Source: an uncultured Paracoccaceae bacterium (GTDB lineage Bacteria; Pseudomonadota; Alphaproteobacteria; Rhodobacterales; Rhodobacteraceae). From it: 64,000 nucleotides of DNA. The notes beneath the pieces are model-generated. The model was not told where the DNA came from, did no database searches, and saw only the letters and a list, made by a program, of their open reading frames with translations. Shown here piece by piece: positions 8,624 through 17,382 of this stretch; the first letter of the stretch is position 1, and every line of letters starts with the position of its first letter. Location of the stretch: NCBI GenBank assembly GCA_947498985.1, contig CANMMF010000004.1, positions 434,001-498,000 of the forward strand, read 5' to 3'. The translations under genes were made by a program, and so were the position numbers.

Positions 8624-9732
8624 GACGAGTCGCTGCGTGCTTCGGGCCCGCGCGAGCCGGGTGTGACCACGATATTGCCGGTATGGGTCTTTGCGATGAA
8701 CGCCCGTTGCGCCGCGTGCAGCTCCTCCAGCGGGTAGGTCGCGGCCAGCGCGGGCCTGATCTCGCCCGCTTCGATGTAGCGGATGAGGTTGGGCATCACC
8801 TCGGGGTCGATGACTGTGGATCCGGTGAGCGTCAGGTCGCGCAGGTAGAAGGTGCGCAGATCGAAGCTCACCACCGGCCCGGCAATTGCGCCCGAACAGG
8901 TGTATCGCCCGCCGCGTTCGAGGATGTCGAGCAGCCCCGGCCAGGAGGGCCCGCCCACCACATCGGCCACCACACTCACCCGGTCGTCCCCGAGCGCCGC
9001 GCGCAGATCCTGCGGCGCGCGGGGCAGGATGCGGTCGGGGCCGAGCCGGGCCACATCCGCATGTTTGGCCTCCGACGCCATGGCGATCACCCGCGCGCCG
9101 CGCCGCTTGGCCAGTTGCACCAAAGCGCCGCCGACACCGCCGGACGCGCCGGGCACCAGCACGGTGTCGCGCCCGGTCACGGCGGCGCGCGTCAACATGC
9201 CTTCGGCGGTGGAATAGGAGCATGAAAAGGTGGCAAGCTCCGCATCCGTCAGATCGGAGGTTATGGCCAGCGCGTTGCCCGCAGGAACAGTGGTATATTC
9301 AGCAAAACCGCCGTCGCATTCGGAGCCGAAATACCCGGTCTTGCCCTTGTCGAGCGGATCGTCCGGATCGCGCAGCCAGTTGTCGATGATCACCCGCTCG
9401 CCGATGCGGCCCGCATCGACGCCCGCGCCAACCGCCACGATCCGCCCGCAGACATCCGCGCCCTGGATGCGCGGAAAGGTGATGGGCGCGTCGCCCCAGG
9501 CGGGCTCGTCGGCGTTGAGCGTGTCATAAGCGCCTCCGGTTGTGGCCTCAGTCACCGACTTGGAATACCACCCCGTCCGGGTGTTCACATCGGTGTTGTT
9601 GAGCCCGCAGGCGCCGACCGCGATCAGCACCTCTCCGGCCGCGGGCTCGGGGCGCGGCCAGTCCTCGCGCCACACAAGCTGGTCGAAATCGCCATGGCCC
9701 ATGGTGACCATGGCGCGCATCGTTTCCGTCAT
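8620..9732 (-). CDS. MDR-family zinc-type alcohol dehydrogenase/quinone oxidoreductase-like
   Basis: This 370-residue medium-chain dehydrogenase has a GroES-like N-terminal domain (CGLNNTDVNTRTGWY; FPRIQGADVCGRIVAVG around residue 90) and a Rossmann domain with the NAD(P) motif VPGASGGVGGALVQLA near residue 195. The usual structural-zinc four-cysteine cluster is not evident, placing it with zinc-independent quinone-oxidoreductase-like members or those with only a catalytic site. It overlaps the upstream DMGDH-like gene by 4 bp (ATGA) and so is translationally coupled. It probably oxidises or reduces an alcohol, aldehyde or enone intermediate made by the operon; substrate unknown. Confidence 0.75.
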   Translation of the reverse strand: MTETMRAMVTMGHGDFDQLVWREDWPRPEPAAGEVLIAVGACGLNNTDVNTRTGWYSKSVTEATTGGAYDTLNADEPAWGDAPITFPRIQGADVCGRIVAVGAGVDAGRIGERVIIDNWLRDPDDPLDKGKTGYFGSECDGGFAEYTTVPAGNALAITSDLTDAELATFSCSYSTAEGMLTRAAVTGRDTVLVPGASGGVGGALVQLAKRRGARVIAMASEAKHADVARLGPDRILPRAPQDLRAALGDDRVSVVADVVGGPSWPGLLDILERGGRYTCSGAIAGPVVSFDLRTFYLRDLTLTGSTVIDPEVMPNLIRYIEAGEIRPALAATYPLEELHAAQRAFIAKTHTGNIVVTPGSRGPEARSDSS

Positions 9733-12218
9733 TCGGCGGGCTCCGTGATTGTGTCGCTGCGGGGCAAGAGGCTGTGCGGATCATAGGCGGGTTCGGCCAG
9801 AACACGCGCGGCGCGGGGCTGGCCGTGGATCACCACCTCCAGTGCGGTCCCGGGTGTCGCGGCCTGCGGCGCGACATAGGCGAAGGCGAGGATCTTGCCG
9901 ACCGTCGGCCCGAAGGCCACCGACGCGGTCGCGCCGACAACCCGGCCCTCCAGCAGCACCGCCTCGCCGCCATGGCCGTCGATCTCACCATCCGGTTCGA
10001 TCTCCAGATAGGCGCAGACCCATCGCGGATCGCTGTTCAGCGTCACGTCGCGACCGAGGTAAGCCTTGTCGCTGCGCGCAAAGCGCAGCACATCGGCTTC
10101 GGCCAGCGTGACCTCGTTGGTCAGCTCTCCGGCGCCCTTGAAGCCCTTCTCCATCCGCATCGCGTTCATGGCAAAGCTGCCGTAATCGGCAAGCCCCAGC
10201 GGCGCGCCCGCTTTCCAGAGCGCCTCATAGACCTCCGGCATCGCGGCGAAGGGCATGTGCAGCTCCCAGCCGAGCTCTCCGGCGTAGGACATGCGCAGCG
10301 CCCAGAGCCTGTGGCCCGCGACGTCGATCTGCCGCGCCGAAAGCCAGCGGAACGCCGCGTTGTCGAGCCGCGCATCGGTGCAGGCGCCCAGAATGTCGCG
10401 CGCCCGCGGTCCGTTGAGCGCCAGCGCGCCCCAGCGATCCGAGAGCGCGGTCACCGTCACATCCGCATCACCCCGATGCGCCGCCAGATGATCCAGCAGG
10501 CGCTGTTCGAAAAACGCGGCACAGACGAGGTAGAAGCGATCCTCCGCCATCCGCACAATCGTGGTCTCAAGCTCGATCCGCCCGCGCCGGTTGAGCATAT
10601 GGGTGAGCGTGATCGACCCCGACTGCCCGCCGGACCCGCCGCCGCCGCCCGAAGGGTATTTCTGCGGCATCCGGTTGGCGGTCAGCCGGTCGAGCAAGCC
10701 ATAGGCGTCCGGCCCCTCGACCATCACCTTGGTGAAGGCGGTGACATCCATGATCCCGGCGCGGGTGCGCACGGCCTGCACCTCCTGCGCAACCATCCCG
10801 TCAGTGGCGGTGCGGCGGAACCCGTAATGATCGCGCTGCGCGATGCCTTTGGCAAAAAAGCGGGGCCGCTCGAAGCCGTAGACCTCTTCATGCACGGCGC
10901 CCTTGGCCCTGAGCGTCCCGTAAAGCGGCGAGGGTTTGACCGGACGCCCGGCAAGCCGGTTGAAATGCGGGTACGGGATCTCGTGGCGCAGGCAATAATC
11001 CTCTTTGGCCTTGGTGACCTGCCAGTCTTTCTTCGCGTAGCCCCCGAAACGGCGCGGGTCGTAATCGCGCATCGAGATATCGGCCGCGCCATGTACCATC
11101 CAGCGCGCCAGTTCCCGCGTCAGCCCCGGCCCCCAGCCGATGCCGATCTGTGTGCCGCAGCAGCACCAGTAGTTGCGCACCCCCGGCGCCGGGCCGATCA
11201 GCGGGTTGCCATCGGGCGGATGGCTGATCGCGCCATGCACATCGCGGGTGATGCCGAGATCGGCCAGGACCGGCATGCGGTTGAGACTTTCCTCGAGCCA
11301 CGGCAGGACCCGGTCGTAATCGGCCTCGAACAGCTCGTTCTCGGCCTCCCAGGGGCAGTGATCTTCCCAGACGGTGTTGGGATTGGCCTTTTCGTAGATC
11401 CCGATCAGGCCCCTTTTCTGCTCCATCCGGATATAGCCCGAGACCTTGCGGTCGTCTCGGATCACCGGCAACTCGCGCTCCAGATCGCGGAAGGCGGGCA
11501 CCTCTTCGGTGACAAAATAATGGTGCGTCATCGAGGTCATCGGCAGCTGCAGCCCGGACCATTCACCCATCTGCCGCGCATAGGTGCCGCCTGCGTTGAC
11601 CACATGGTCGCAGGTGATCGTGCCGCGCCCTGTCTCGACCTGCCACGCGCCCGCAGGGTCTTGGGTGATGTTGGTCGCGCGGCAGCGCCGGATGATCCGC
11701 GCGCCCAGCGCCCGCGCGCCCGCGGCCATCGCCATGGTCACGTTGGTCGGATCGACATGGCCGTCATCGGGCGTGTGCAGCGCGCCCAGAACACCGTCGA
11801 GATTGTAGAACGGATGCAGCGCGGCCACATCCTCCGGCCCCACCAGCGCGATGTTGAAGCCCAGCGCCCGGCCCACCGAGAGCGTGTGGCGCAGCCAGTC
11901 CATCTCGTCCTCGGTATAGGCCAGCCGGAATGACCCGCAGCCATGCCAGGTGACCGCCTGCCCGGTTTCGGCCTCCAGCGCGCCGGAATAGAGCCCGATA
12001 TTGTAATCCACACATTTGCCGAGGCTGAAGCTGGAGGTCGAATGGGTGATCTGCCCCGCCGCGTGCCACGTGCTGCCCGAAGTCAGCTCGGCCTTTTCGA
12101 GCAGCACAACCTCCGGCCCCCAGCCTTCATGCGCCAGGTGATAGGCCAGCCCCACCCCCATGACGCCGCCGCCGACGATGACCACGCGGGCGTGGGTTGG
12201 AAAGCTCTTGTCGGACAT
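9729..12218 (-). CDS. FAD-dependent dimethylglycine/sarcosine dehydrogenase-like protein with GcvT domain
   Basis: The 829-residue protein has a DAO-type FAD domain at the N-terminus (VVIVGGGVMGVGLAYHLA, residues 12-29), the GSTWHAAGQ segment near 50 whose His is the covalent flavin site in DMGDH/SDH relatives, and a C-terminal aminomethyltransferase (GcvT/THF-binding) half from about 430. Such enzymes oxidatively demethylate N-methylglycine-type substrates and can pass the C1 unit to tetrahydrofolate. A Gly/Ser-rich stretch (PSGGGGGSGGQSG) interrupts the GcvT domain after NRMPQKY. It is the first gene of the leftward operon, divergent from the RpiR regulator at 12311. The exact methylated substrate is not shown by the sequence; N-methyl amino acids made by the neighbouring Rieske enzyme are plausible. 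Confidence 0.8.
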   Translation of the reverse strand: MSDKSFPTHARVVIVGGGVMGVGLAYHLAHEGWGPEVVLLEKAELTSGSTWHAAGQITHSTSSFSLGKCVDYNIGLYSGALEAETGQAVTWHGCGSFRLAYTEDEMDWLRHTLSVGRALGFNIALVGPEDVAALHPFYNLDGVLGALHTPDDGHVDPTNVTMAMAAGARALGARIIRRCRATNITQDPAGAWQVETGRGTITCDHVVNAGGTYARQMGEWSGLQLPMTSMTHHYFVTEEVPAFRDLERELPVIRDDRKVSGYIRMEQKRGLIGIYEKANPNTVWEDHCPWEAENELFEADYDRVLPWLEESLNRMPVLADLGITRDVHGAISHPPDGNPLIGPAPGVRNYWCCCGTQIGIGWGPGLTRELARWMVHGAADISMRDYDPRRFGGYAKKDWQVTKAKEDYCLRHEIPYPHFNRLAGRPVKPSPLYGTLRAKGAVHEEVYGFERPRFFAKGIAQRDHYGFRRTATDGMVAQEVQAVRTRAGIMDVTAFTKVMVEGPDAYGLLDRLTANRMPQKYPSGGGGGSGGQSGSITLTHMLNRRGRIELETTIVRMAEDRFYLVCAAFFEQRLLDHLAAHRGDADVTVTALSDRWGALALNGPRARDILGACTDARLDNAAFRWLSARQIDVAGHRLWALRMSYAGELGWELHMPFAAMPEVYEALWKAGAPLGLADYGSFAMNAMRMEKGFKGAGELTNEVTLAEADVLRFARSDKAYLGRDVTLNSDPRWVCAYLEIEPDGEIDGHGGEAVLLEGRVVGATASVAFGPTVGKILAFAYVAPQAATPGTALEVVIHGQPRAARVLAEPAYDPHSLLPRSDTITEPAE

Positions 12219-12287
12219 GGTCGCCTCCGGTCCAGGGACGTCGCAAATCGTGGCCCGCGTGGCGGGAAACTGATGGACAGGCTAAGT

Positions 12288-12331
12288 GGACATATGTATC
12301 ACTGTCAATCATGAATGGGACAAATGTATCA
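12288..12331. promoter_or_regulatory. Candidate RpiR operator: two 14-bp direct repeats
   Basis: GGACATATGTATCA (12288-12301) and GGACAAATGTATCA (12318-12331) differ at one base and start exactly 30 bp apart, about three helical turns, in the region between the divergent flavoprotein operon and the RpiR-type gene. Each contains the ATGTATCA core. The second copy lies inside the coding sequence if the ATG at 12311 is used; a GTG at 12338 would place both repeats upstream. The likely role is autoregulation and control of both divergent operons (inference). Confidence 0.55.
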
Positions 12332-13198
12332 TCTCGCGTGCTCGACCGGCTGACCGACGAATGGGACGCGCTCACGCCCGAGGCCCAGAAAGCCGCGCGC
12401 TACGTGCTGGAAAACCCCGCCGATGTCGGTGTCTCCACCGTGCGCGAGATCGCCGAGGCGGCAAATGTGAAGCCCAACACCTTCGTGCGCATGGCGCGCC
12501 AGGTGGGCTTCGAGGGTTACGAGGATTTCCGCGCCCCCTTCCGCGAGGCGATCCGCAACGGCGCCGTGAGCTTTCCCGACCGGGCGCGCTGGCTGCAGGA
12601 CATCCGCCGCTCCGGCGATCTGGGCGGGCTTTACGCGGATATGGCCGACGCCGCGATCCGCAACCTCGAAGAGACCTTTGCCGGCATCGATGCCGGGGCG
12701 CTGAAGGCCGCAGCGGAGGCGGTCTGGGGCTCGCGGCAGGTGTTCACGCTCGGGGTGGGCGTGAACAACGCCAATGCCCGCAACTTCACCTATCTCGCCT
12801 CCACCGGGATGACGCGGTTTCACGCCATTCCGCGCCCCGGCTCCACACCGGTCGACGATCTGGCCTGGGCCGACAGACGCGACGTGCTGATCGCCATGAC
12901 CTGCCACCCCTACCGCGCCGAGGTGGTGGCCGCGATCCGCATCGCGCGCGAACAGGGCATGACGATCATCGGCATCTCCGACAGCCCGGCCAGCCCGGTG
13001 ATCCGGGCCGCCGATCATGGCTTCGTTGTCGCCGTGGACACGCCGCAGTTCTTCCCGTCCTCGGTCTCGACGCTGGCGCTGCTGGAAACGCTGCTCAGCT
13101 TCGTGATCGCGGTGGCCTCCGACGAGATCGTGGAGCGGGTGGAGACCTTTCACCGCCGCCGTCATCAGCTGGGCATTTACGTGGAAACGCCGGAATGA
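12311..13198 (+). CDS. MurR/RpiR-family transcriptional regulator
   Basis: It has 295 residues from the ATG at 12311. An N-terminal HTH of the RpiR type (residues ~20-75, with VSTVREIAEAANVKPNTFVR) is followed by a SIS sugar-isomerase-fold domain (~115-260), which in this family binds an effector. Roseobacter RpiR proteins often control catabolic rather than sugar-phosphate genes. The gene is divergent from the DMGDH-like operon and overlaps the Rieske gene by 4 bp (ATGA), so it probably regulates both. The start is uncertain: a longer in-frame extension reaches 12197 but runs through the divergent promoter, and GTG 12338 would free the second direct repeat. Effector unknown; phosphosugar binding is not assumed. 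Confidence 0.85.
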   Translation: MNGTNVSSRVLDRLTDEWDALTPEAQKAARYVLENPADVGVSTVREIAEAANVKPNTFVRMARQVGFEGYEDFRAPFREAIRNGAVSFPDRARWLQDIRRSGDLGGLYADMADAAIRNLEETFAGIDAGALKAAAEAVWGSRQVFTLGVGVNNANARNFTYLASTGMTRFHAIPRPGSTPVDDLAWADRRDVLIAMTCHPYRAEVVAAIRIAREQGMTIIGISDSPASPVIRAADHGFVVAVDTPQFFPSSVSTLALLETLLSFVIAVASDEIVERVETFHRRRHQLGIYVETPE

Positions 13199-14307
13199 GC
13201 GACCTGTCCGAGATCCCGGCCCATCCGCCGGCTGCGCCCGTCCGCTCGCTCGAGGCGCGGTACTATACCGACCCGCAGGTCTTCGAGGCCGAAAAGGCCG
13301 GACTTCTGGCCCGCACCTGGCAATTTGCCTGCCATGCCAGCCAGCTGGAAAACCCCGGCGATTACGTGGCGTTCGAGATGGGCGACGAAAGCCTTTTTGC
13401 AATCCGCGGCCGCGATGGCGAGATCCGCACCTTCTACAACGTCTGCCAGCACCGCGCGCATCAACTGGTCAGCGGCGCAGGCTCCACCCGCGTTGTGGTC
13501 TGCCCCTACCATGCCTGGACCTACGAGCTGTCGGGCCGGTTGCGCGCGGCGCCCAATGCCCGCGCGGTGCCGGGTTTCGATGCCTCGAGGATCTGCCTGA
13601 CCGAAGTGCGCACGGAAGTGTTTCTGGGCTTCGTCTTTGTCAATCTCGACCCGGACGCCGCGCCGATGGATGCCTGGTTTCCGCAGGCCCGTGCCGAGCT
13701 TGAGGCCTTCGTGCCGCATTGGGCAGAGCTCAAACCGCTGGAATGGGTGGAGATCCCGGAGAATTGCAACTGGAAAGTGTCGGTGGAGAATTACTCCGAG
13801 TGCTACCATTGCAGCCTCAATCACCCGACCTTCGCCACTGGAGTGATCCGGCCCGAGACCTACGACATCCAGCCGCAGGGCCATTGCCTGCGGCACACCA
13901 CGCAGTGCAATAGCCTCGACCAGATGAGCTATGACATCGACAGCGGCTATGCCAATAACGACAAGTATTCGTCGTGGTTTCTCTGGCCGATGTTCTCCTT
14001 CCAGGTCTATCCCGGCAATCTGCTCAACACCTACCACTGGCGCGCGGTCGATGCCGGACATGTGGTGGTCTGGCGCGGGTGGTATTCAGTGGGCGGACAG
14101 GATGACGACACCGTCCGGCGCATGGCGCTGCAGGATCGCGCCACCACGGTCGAAGAGGATATCCATCTGGTGGAATCGGTGCAGCGGGGCTTGCGGTCGC
14201 GCGGCTACGTGCCGGGGCCGCTGGTGCTGGATCCGGCCTGCGGGGTGAATTCGGAACACTCGATCCTGCATCTTCAACGCTGGATGCGCGAGGGTGTGGA
14301 TGGCTGA
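13195..14307 (+). CDS. Rieske non-haem iron oxygenase, betaine/carnitine N-demethylase type
   Basis: This 370-residue protein has a Rieske [2Fe-2S] site, C84-x-H86 and C103-x2-H106, and a mononuclear iron site with H205 and H210 in NYSECYHCSLNH; E202 sits near the position of the acid that bridges Rieske and iron centres. Layout and length fit GbcA, stachydrine demethylase and CntA-like enzymes that oxidatively remove a methyl group from quaternary amines, releasing formaldehyde. Such oxygenases need an FAD/FMN-2Fe-2S reductase, and none is encoded in this window. It is coupled to the RpiR gene by a 4-bp overlap and followed by a GFA-family gene. N-demethylation of a betaine is the favoured reading; a hydroxylating role is possible. 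Confidence 0.82.
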   Translation: MSDLSEIPAHPPAAPVRSLEARYYTDPQVFEAEKAGLLARTWQFACHASQLENPGDYVAFEMGDESLFAIRGRDGEIRTFYNVCQHRAHQLVSGAGSTRVVVCPYHAWTYELSGRLRAAPNARAVPGFDASRICLTEVRTEVFLGFVFVNLDPDAAPMDAWFPQARAELEAFVPHWAELKPLEWVEIPENCNWKVSVENYSECYHCSLNHPTFATGVIRPETYDIQPQGHCLRHTTQCNSLDQMSYDIDSGYANNDKYSSWFLWPMFSFQVYPGNLLNTYHWRAVDAGHVVVWRGWYSVGGQDDDTVRRMALQDRATTVEEDIHLVESVQRGLRSRGYVPGPLVLDPACGVNSEHSILHLQRWMREGVDG

Positions 14308-14734
14308 ACGTTCGGGACGATGCGCCTGTGGCGCGGTGCGCTGGCAGACCCGGGGGCCGGTGCTCCGGGCGGGGCATTGCCATCGCGACAGCTGCCGGAG
14401 GGCGACCGCCTCTTTGGTCCAGAGCTTTTTCGGCGTGCTGCGCGACAGCGTGCGCTGGCAGGGCGCGCTGGCCGCGCATCTGTCGTCGCAGGGTCGCGTG
14501 CAGCGGCAGTTCTGCCCCGGATGCAGCACCCGGATAACCTGTCAATCGCAGGCCAGGACCACCGGGACGCCTCTTTACGCCGCCACTCCGGATGATCCCG
14601 CGCAGGTCCGGCCGCAGGCGCATTTTCAGTATTCCGAACGCCGGCCATGGCTGCAGATCGCGGACACCCTGCCGAAATATGCAGGCTCCGCCTGTGACGG
14701 TCCGGCAGAGCCGACCCAAGGAGACCCGGCATGA
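14300..14734 (+). CDS. GFA (glutathione-dependent formaldehyde-activating) family protein
   Basis: The 144-residue protein starts at ATG 14300, overlapping the end of the Rieske gene. It has the GFA/CENP-V zinc pattern: an N-terminal C-A-C (GRCACGAVRW), then GHCHRDSC, then FCPGC about 70 residues in. GFA proteins form S-hydroxymethylglutathione or have a related role in thiol adduct handling; several family members are not true Gfa enzymes. Directly after a demethylase expected to release formaldehyde, detoxification of that product is an attractive inference, not proven. The C-terminal ~20 residues (from CDGPAEPTQ) look unstructured. Confidence 0.75.
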   Translation: MAERSGRCACGAVRWQTRGPVLRAGHCHRDSCRRATASLVQSFFGVLRDSVRWQGALAAHLSSQGRVQRQFCPGCSTRITCQSQARTTGTPLYAATPDDPAQVRPQAHFQYSERRPWLQIADTLPKYAGSACDGPAEPTQGDPA

Positions 14735-15111
14735 GTCAGTTTGACGAAGACCTCTTTCTGAAAGGGCTGACGCAGCGCAAGGCCACGCTGGGGGCGGAGT
14801 ATGTCGACCGGAACCTCGCCGCCGCCGATGACTTCACCCGCCCCTTTCAGGAAGCCATGACCGCCTGGTGCTGGGGGTTCGGCTGGGGGGACGAGGTGAT
14901 CGACCCCAAGACCCGCTCGATGATGAACCTGTCGATGATCGGCGCGCTCGGCAAGATGGCGGAATGGGAAACCCATTGCCGCGGCGCGCTCAACAACGGG
15001 GTGAGCCGGGACGAGCTCCGCGCGATCATCCACGTGATCGGGATCTATTGCGGCGTGCCGCAGGCACTGGAGTGTTTCCGCGTCGCCCGCAAGGTGCTTG
15101 ACGAGGCGTGA
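14731..15111 (+). CDS. Carboxymuconolactone decarboxylase-family protein
   Basis: The 126-residue all-helical protein overlaps the GFA stop by 4 bp (ATGA). The central segment (KTRSMMNLSMIGALGKMAEWETHCRGALNNGVSRDELRAII, read in parts) matches the CMD fold. Cysteines occur singly (near residues 88 and 110), not as the CxxC of AhpD-like peroxidase members, so it belongs with gamma-carboxymuconolactone decarboxylase-like proteins. It ends the rightward RpiR operon. A decarboxylase, hydrolase or isomerase role on a ring-opened intermediate is possible; function is otherwise unassigned. Confidence 0.75.
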   Translation: MSQFDEDLFLKGLTQRKATLGAEYVDRNLAAADDFTRPFQEAMTAWCWGFGWGDEVIDPKTRSMMNLSMIGALGKMAEWETHCRGALNNGVSRDELRAIIHVIGIYCGVPQALECFRVARKVLDEA

Positions 15112-15200
15112 CCGGCCCCCGGCGGCACCGGCGGCGCTTTTCGCGGCGCCGCGTGGATCCTGCCCCCTCTGGCCGCCTCCCGCCTGTCACGGCATCGCAG

Positions 15201-17222
15201 TCAGGAAAACCGCCGCGGGATCGTGACGTCCCACGCCCGCGTCGCCACGCGCGCCCCGTCCCAATCCGCGGTGAGCGTGCCCTCTACCATGTAATGCGCC
15301 GCGTCGCAGCGGGCGCGAAGCGCAGATGCGATCTCCGCCACCCCGTCCGGGCGGCTGTAGCGCGCGGAATGCGTCACCGTCGATATGGCCGAGGTGGGAT
15401 CGCCACGGGTGATCCGGTGCTCGACCCGCGTCTCGAAGCCGAACGCGGTGCCGGTGTCGTCATGGCAGGTTTCGGTGAACGGCTGCCGCCAGCCGGAGAC
15501 CAGTTCGCCGGTCTCGCTTTCGCGCATGAACCGCTCCAGCGGCGCGGCGACACTTGTGCGAAAGCGCTTTTTTTCAGGCAGGTCCAGCGCGGGCGGCAAG
15601 GCACGCTGCAGATCCGGCGGGCGGCCTTCGAAGACCGGCAGAACCAGCGCGCCGCGCAGCAGCCGCAGATCGCCCAAGCTGGCCGACGGCCAGATGGTGG
15701 GCCAGTAAGATGCGGCAATCGACAGGCGGATGCGGTGCCCGCGGCGGAACCGGTAGGCTTTCGTGTGAAACGGCACGTCAAGCGCGCGGGCCTCTGCAGA
15801 TAGCGGCGCCTGCGGCGCGTCCAGATTTGCGTCGAGCGCCAGATTGCGCACCGCCAGCGCCACCCGCGCGGAACTGCCATCACCCGCGACATCGTTCAAT
15901 CGCAGCGAAAGCTGCCGCATCGGCCCGCCGCCCACGCAAAGCCGCAGCGACGCAGCCCCGTAGAGCACCAGATCCGCCTCCAGCGGCGGCGTCTCGAAAC
16001 TGAGCGACAGCGCGTCTTCATCCCGCTGGTCGGATGGCAAGCCGCCAAAGCGCCCGAAATAACCGGTGTCGCCGGAGGCCCTGCCGACGCGGAGATCCGC
16101 CGGGACCGGCCAGTTGCCGGGATGCGCGGGGGCCGCGGGCGACAGACCCTCCGGCGCCAGATGCAGAAGCCGGGACCGGGTGCAGGTGGCGGGTGCGCCG
16201 GTCTCTATCCAGCGGCCCCGGCGCCTGTCCAGCGCATCGCCCGGCGGATCGAACTCGCGCAGCCAGACGCGCAGGCGCGGCCAGTCGCGCGCTGGCCTGT
16301 CCGGACGCAGCCAGCGGTCCCACCACTCCAGCGCCAGTTGCTGAAAGCCGATTGCGGGTCCGGGATGACCATGGTCGGGATAGTGATGCCCCCAGGGGCC
16401 CACGACCCCCCAGACAAGCTCCGGTCGCGCGGCGACCAGCGACATGACGGAGTTGGAATAGCGGTCCGACCAGCCGCCCACCGCCAGAACCGGGCGCGAC
16501 AGGCGCGCGGCCTCGTGGATCACCGAGCCGCGCCGCCAATAGGCCCCGCGCGCCTCTTCGCGCAGCCAGGCCTCCACCGGGAAATGCAGCGCCTGCAGGC
16601 GCGCCTGCCACGCCCTCTTCCAATCTGCCCCGATCTCCGGCGTGGGCGGTGCGGCCAGGATGGCGGGCAGCGTCGCGCCCCATTCGAAAGTGTCGGTCAG
16701 CAGGCAGCCGCCCTTGTGGTGAATGTCGTCCTCGTAGCGGTCATGGGTGGCGCAGACCGCGATCACCGCTTTCAGCGGCCCCGGCGCGTCGAGATTGGCC
16801 TGCAGCGCCGCCGTGCCGCCCCAGGAGGTGCCGAACATGCCGACCCTGCCATCGCACCAGGGTTGCGCGGCGATCCAGTCGATCACGTGGCGCGCATCCG
16901 ACAGCTCCGCATCGCTGTACATATCCGCCATCAGCCCCTCGCTGTCGCCGGAGCCGCGCATGTCCACGCGCAGGCAGGCATAGCCATTCGCCGCAAACCA
17001 GGGGTGGGTCCGTTCATCCCGCGCGCGCACCATATCGGCCTTGCGATAGGGGATGTATTCGAAGATCCCCGGCACCGGGTGCTGCGACGCGCCCCGGGGC
17101 AGCCAGAGCCGCGCGGCCAGCCGCGTGCCGTCGGGCATCGGGATCCACAGATGCTCGGTGACCGTGACGCGCAGCGCGCCGGGCGCGCTGGCGTCGATAC
17201 CGCTGTCCGGGGCGTCTGGCAT
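15201..17222 (-). CDS. CocE/NonD-family serine hydrolase
   Basis: The 673-residue protein is started at ATG 17222, six bases after AAGGA; a GTG one codon upstream is possible. The N-terminal X-Pro dipeptidyl-peptidase/CocE alpha/beta-hydrolase domain has the nucleophile motif GTSWGG, the acid in GGWSDRYSN and the histidine in PWGHHYPDH; a C-terminal jelly-roll (PepX_C) follows from about residue 400. No signal peptide, so cytoplasmic. Family members cleave esters or amides (cocaine, amino acid esters, acyl-cephalosporins, X-Pro peptides). It is divergent from the XRE-cupin gene across a 160-bp region carrying a 9-bp-arm palindrome, and is the most distant of three CocE paralogues here. Substrate unknown. 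Confidence 0.82.
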   Translation of the reverse strand: MPDAPDSGIDASAPGALRVTVTEHLWIPMPDGTRLAARLWLPRGASQHPVPGIFEYIPYRKADMVRARDERTHPWFAANGYACLRVDMRGSGDSEGLMADMYSDAELSDARHVIDWIAAQPWCDGRVGMFGTSWGGTAALQANLDAPGPLKAVIAVCATHDRYEDDIHHKGGCLLTDTFEWGATLPAILAAPPTPEIGADWKRAWQARLQALHFPVEAWLREEARGAYWRRGSVIHEAARLSRPVLAVGGWSDRYSNSVMSLVAARPELVWGVVGPWGHHYPDHGHPGPAIGFQQLALEWWDRWLRPDRPARDWPRLRVWLREFDPPGDALDRRRGRWIETGAPATCTRSRLLHLAPEGLSPAAPAHPGNWPVPADLRVGRASGDTGYFGRFGGLPSDQRDEDALSLSFETPPLEADLVLYGAASLRLCVGGGPMRQLSLRLNDVAGDGSSARVALAVRNLALDANLDAPQAPLSAEARALDVPFHTKAYRFRRGHRIRLSIAASYWPTIWPSASLGDLRLLRGALVLPVFEGRPPDLQRALPPALDLPEKKRFRTSVAAPLERFMRESETGELVSGWRQPFTETCHDDTGTAFGFETRVEHRITRGDPTSAISTVTHSARYSRPDGVAEIASALRARCDAAHYMVEGTLTADWDGARVATRAWDVTIPRRFS

Positions 17223-17286
17223 CACCTGTCCTTTGCGTCAGCGATGGATCTCGCAGCTGGAATTCTGCCCCAATTCACTGCCTCAG

Positions 17287-17311
17287 AAAGAATTTGACAA
17301 GGAAATTCTTT
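17287..17311. promoter_or_regulatory. Palindromic candidate operator with embedded -35 box
   Basis: Perfect 9-bp arms AAAGAATTT (17287-17295) and AAATTCTTT (17303-17311) flank a 7-bp spacer, in AT-rich sequence that stands out from the GC-rich surroundings. A consensus -35 hexamer TTGACA (17294-17299) for rightward transcription overlaps the left arm and spacer. It lies between the divergent CocE gene and the XRE-cupin gene, so autorepression by the XRE-cupin protein is the natural inference. Confidence 0.6.
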
Positions 17312-17382
17312 TGAAAGCAAACTGAGGCCACGCGATTTCACCAGCGCCGTTTCACCAACGCCCCGGACGGATACCCACGCGC

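Noticed and set aside
9774-11933. 719-codon plus-strand frame
   Set aside because: Antisense to the DMGDH-like flavoprotein, no motifs, no ribosome site.
15131-15152. 7-bp GC stem in the gap between the convergent CMD and CocE genes
   Set aside because: Short stem with no following T-run on either strand; could serve as a bidirectional stop but support is too weak to list as a terminator.
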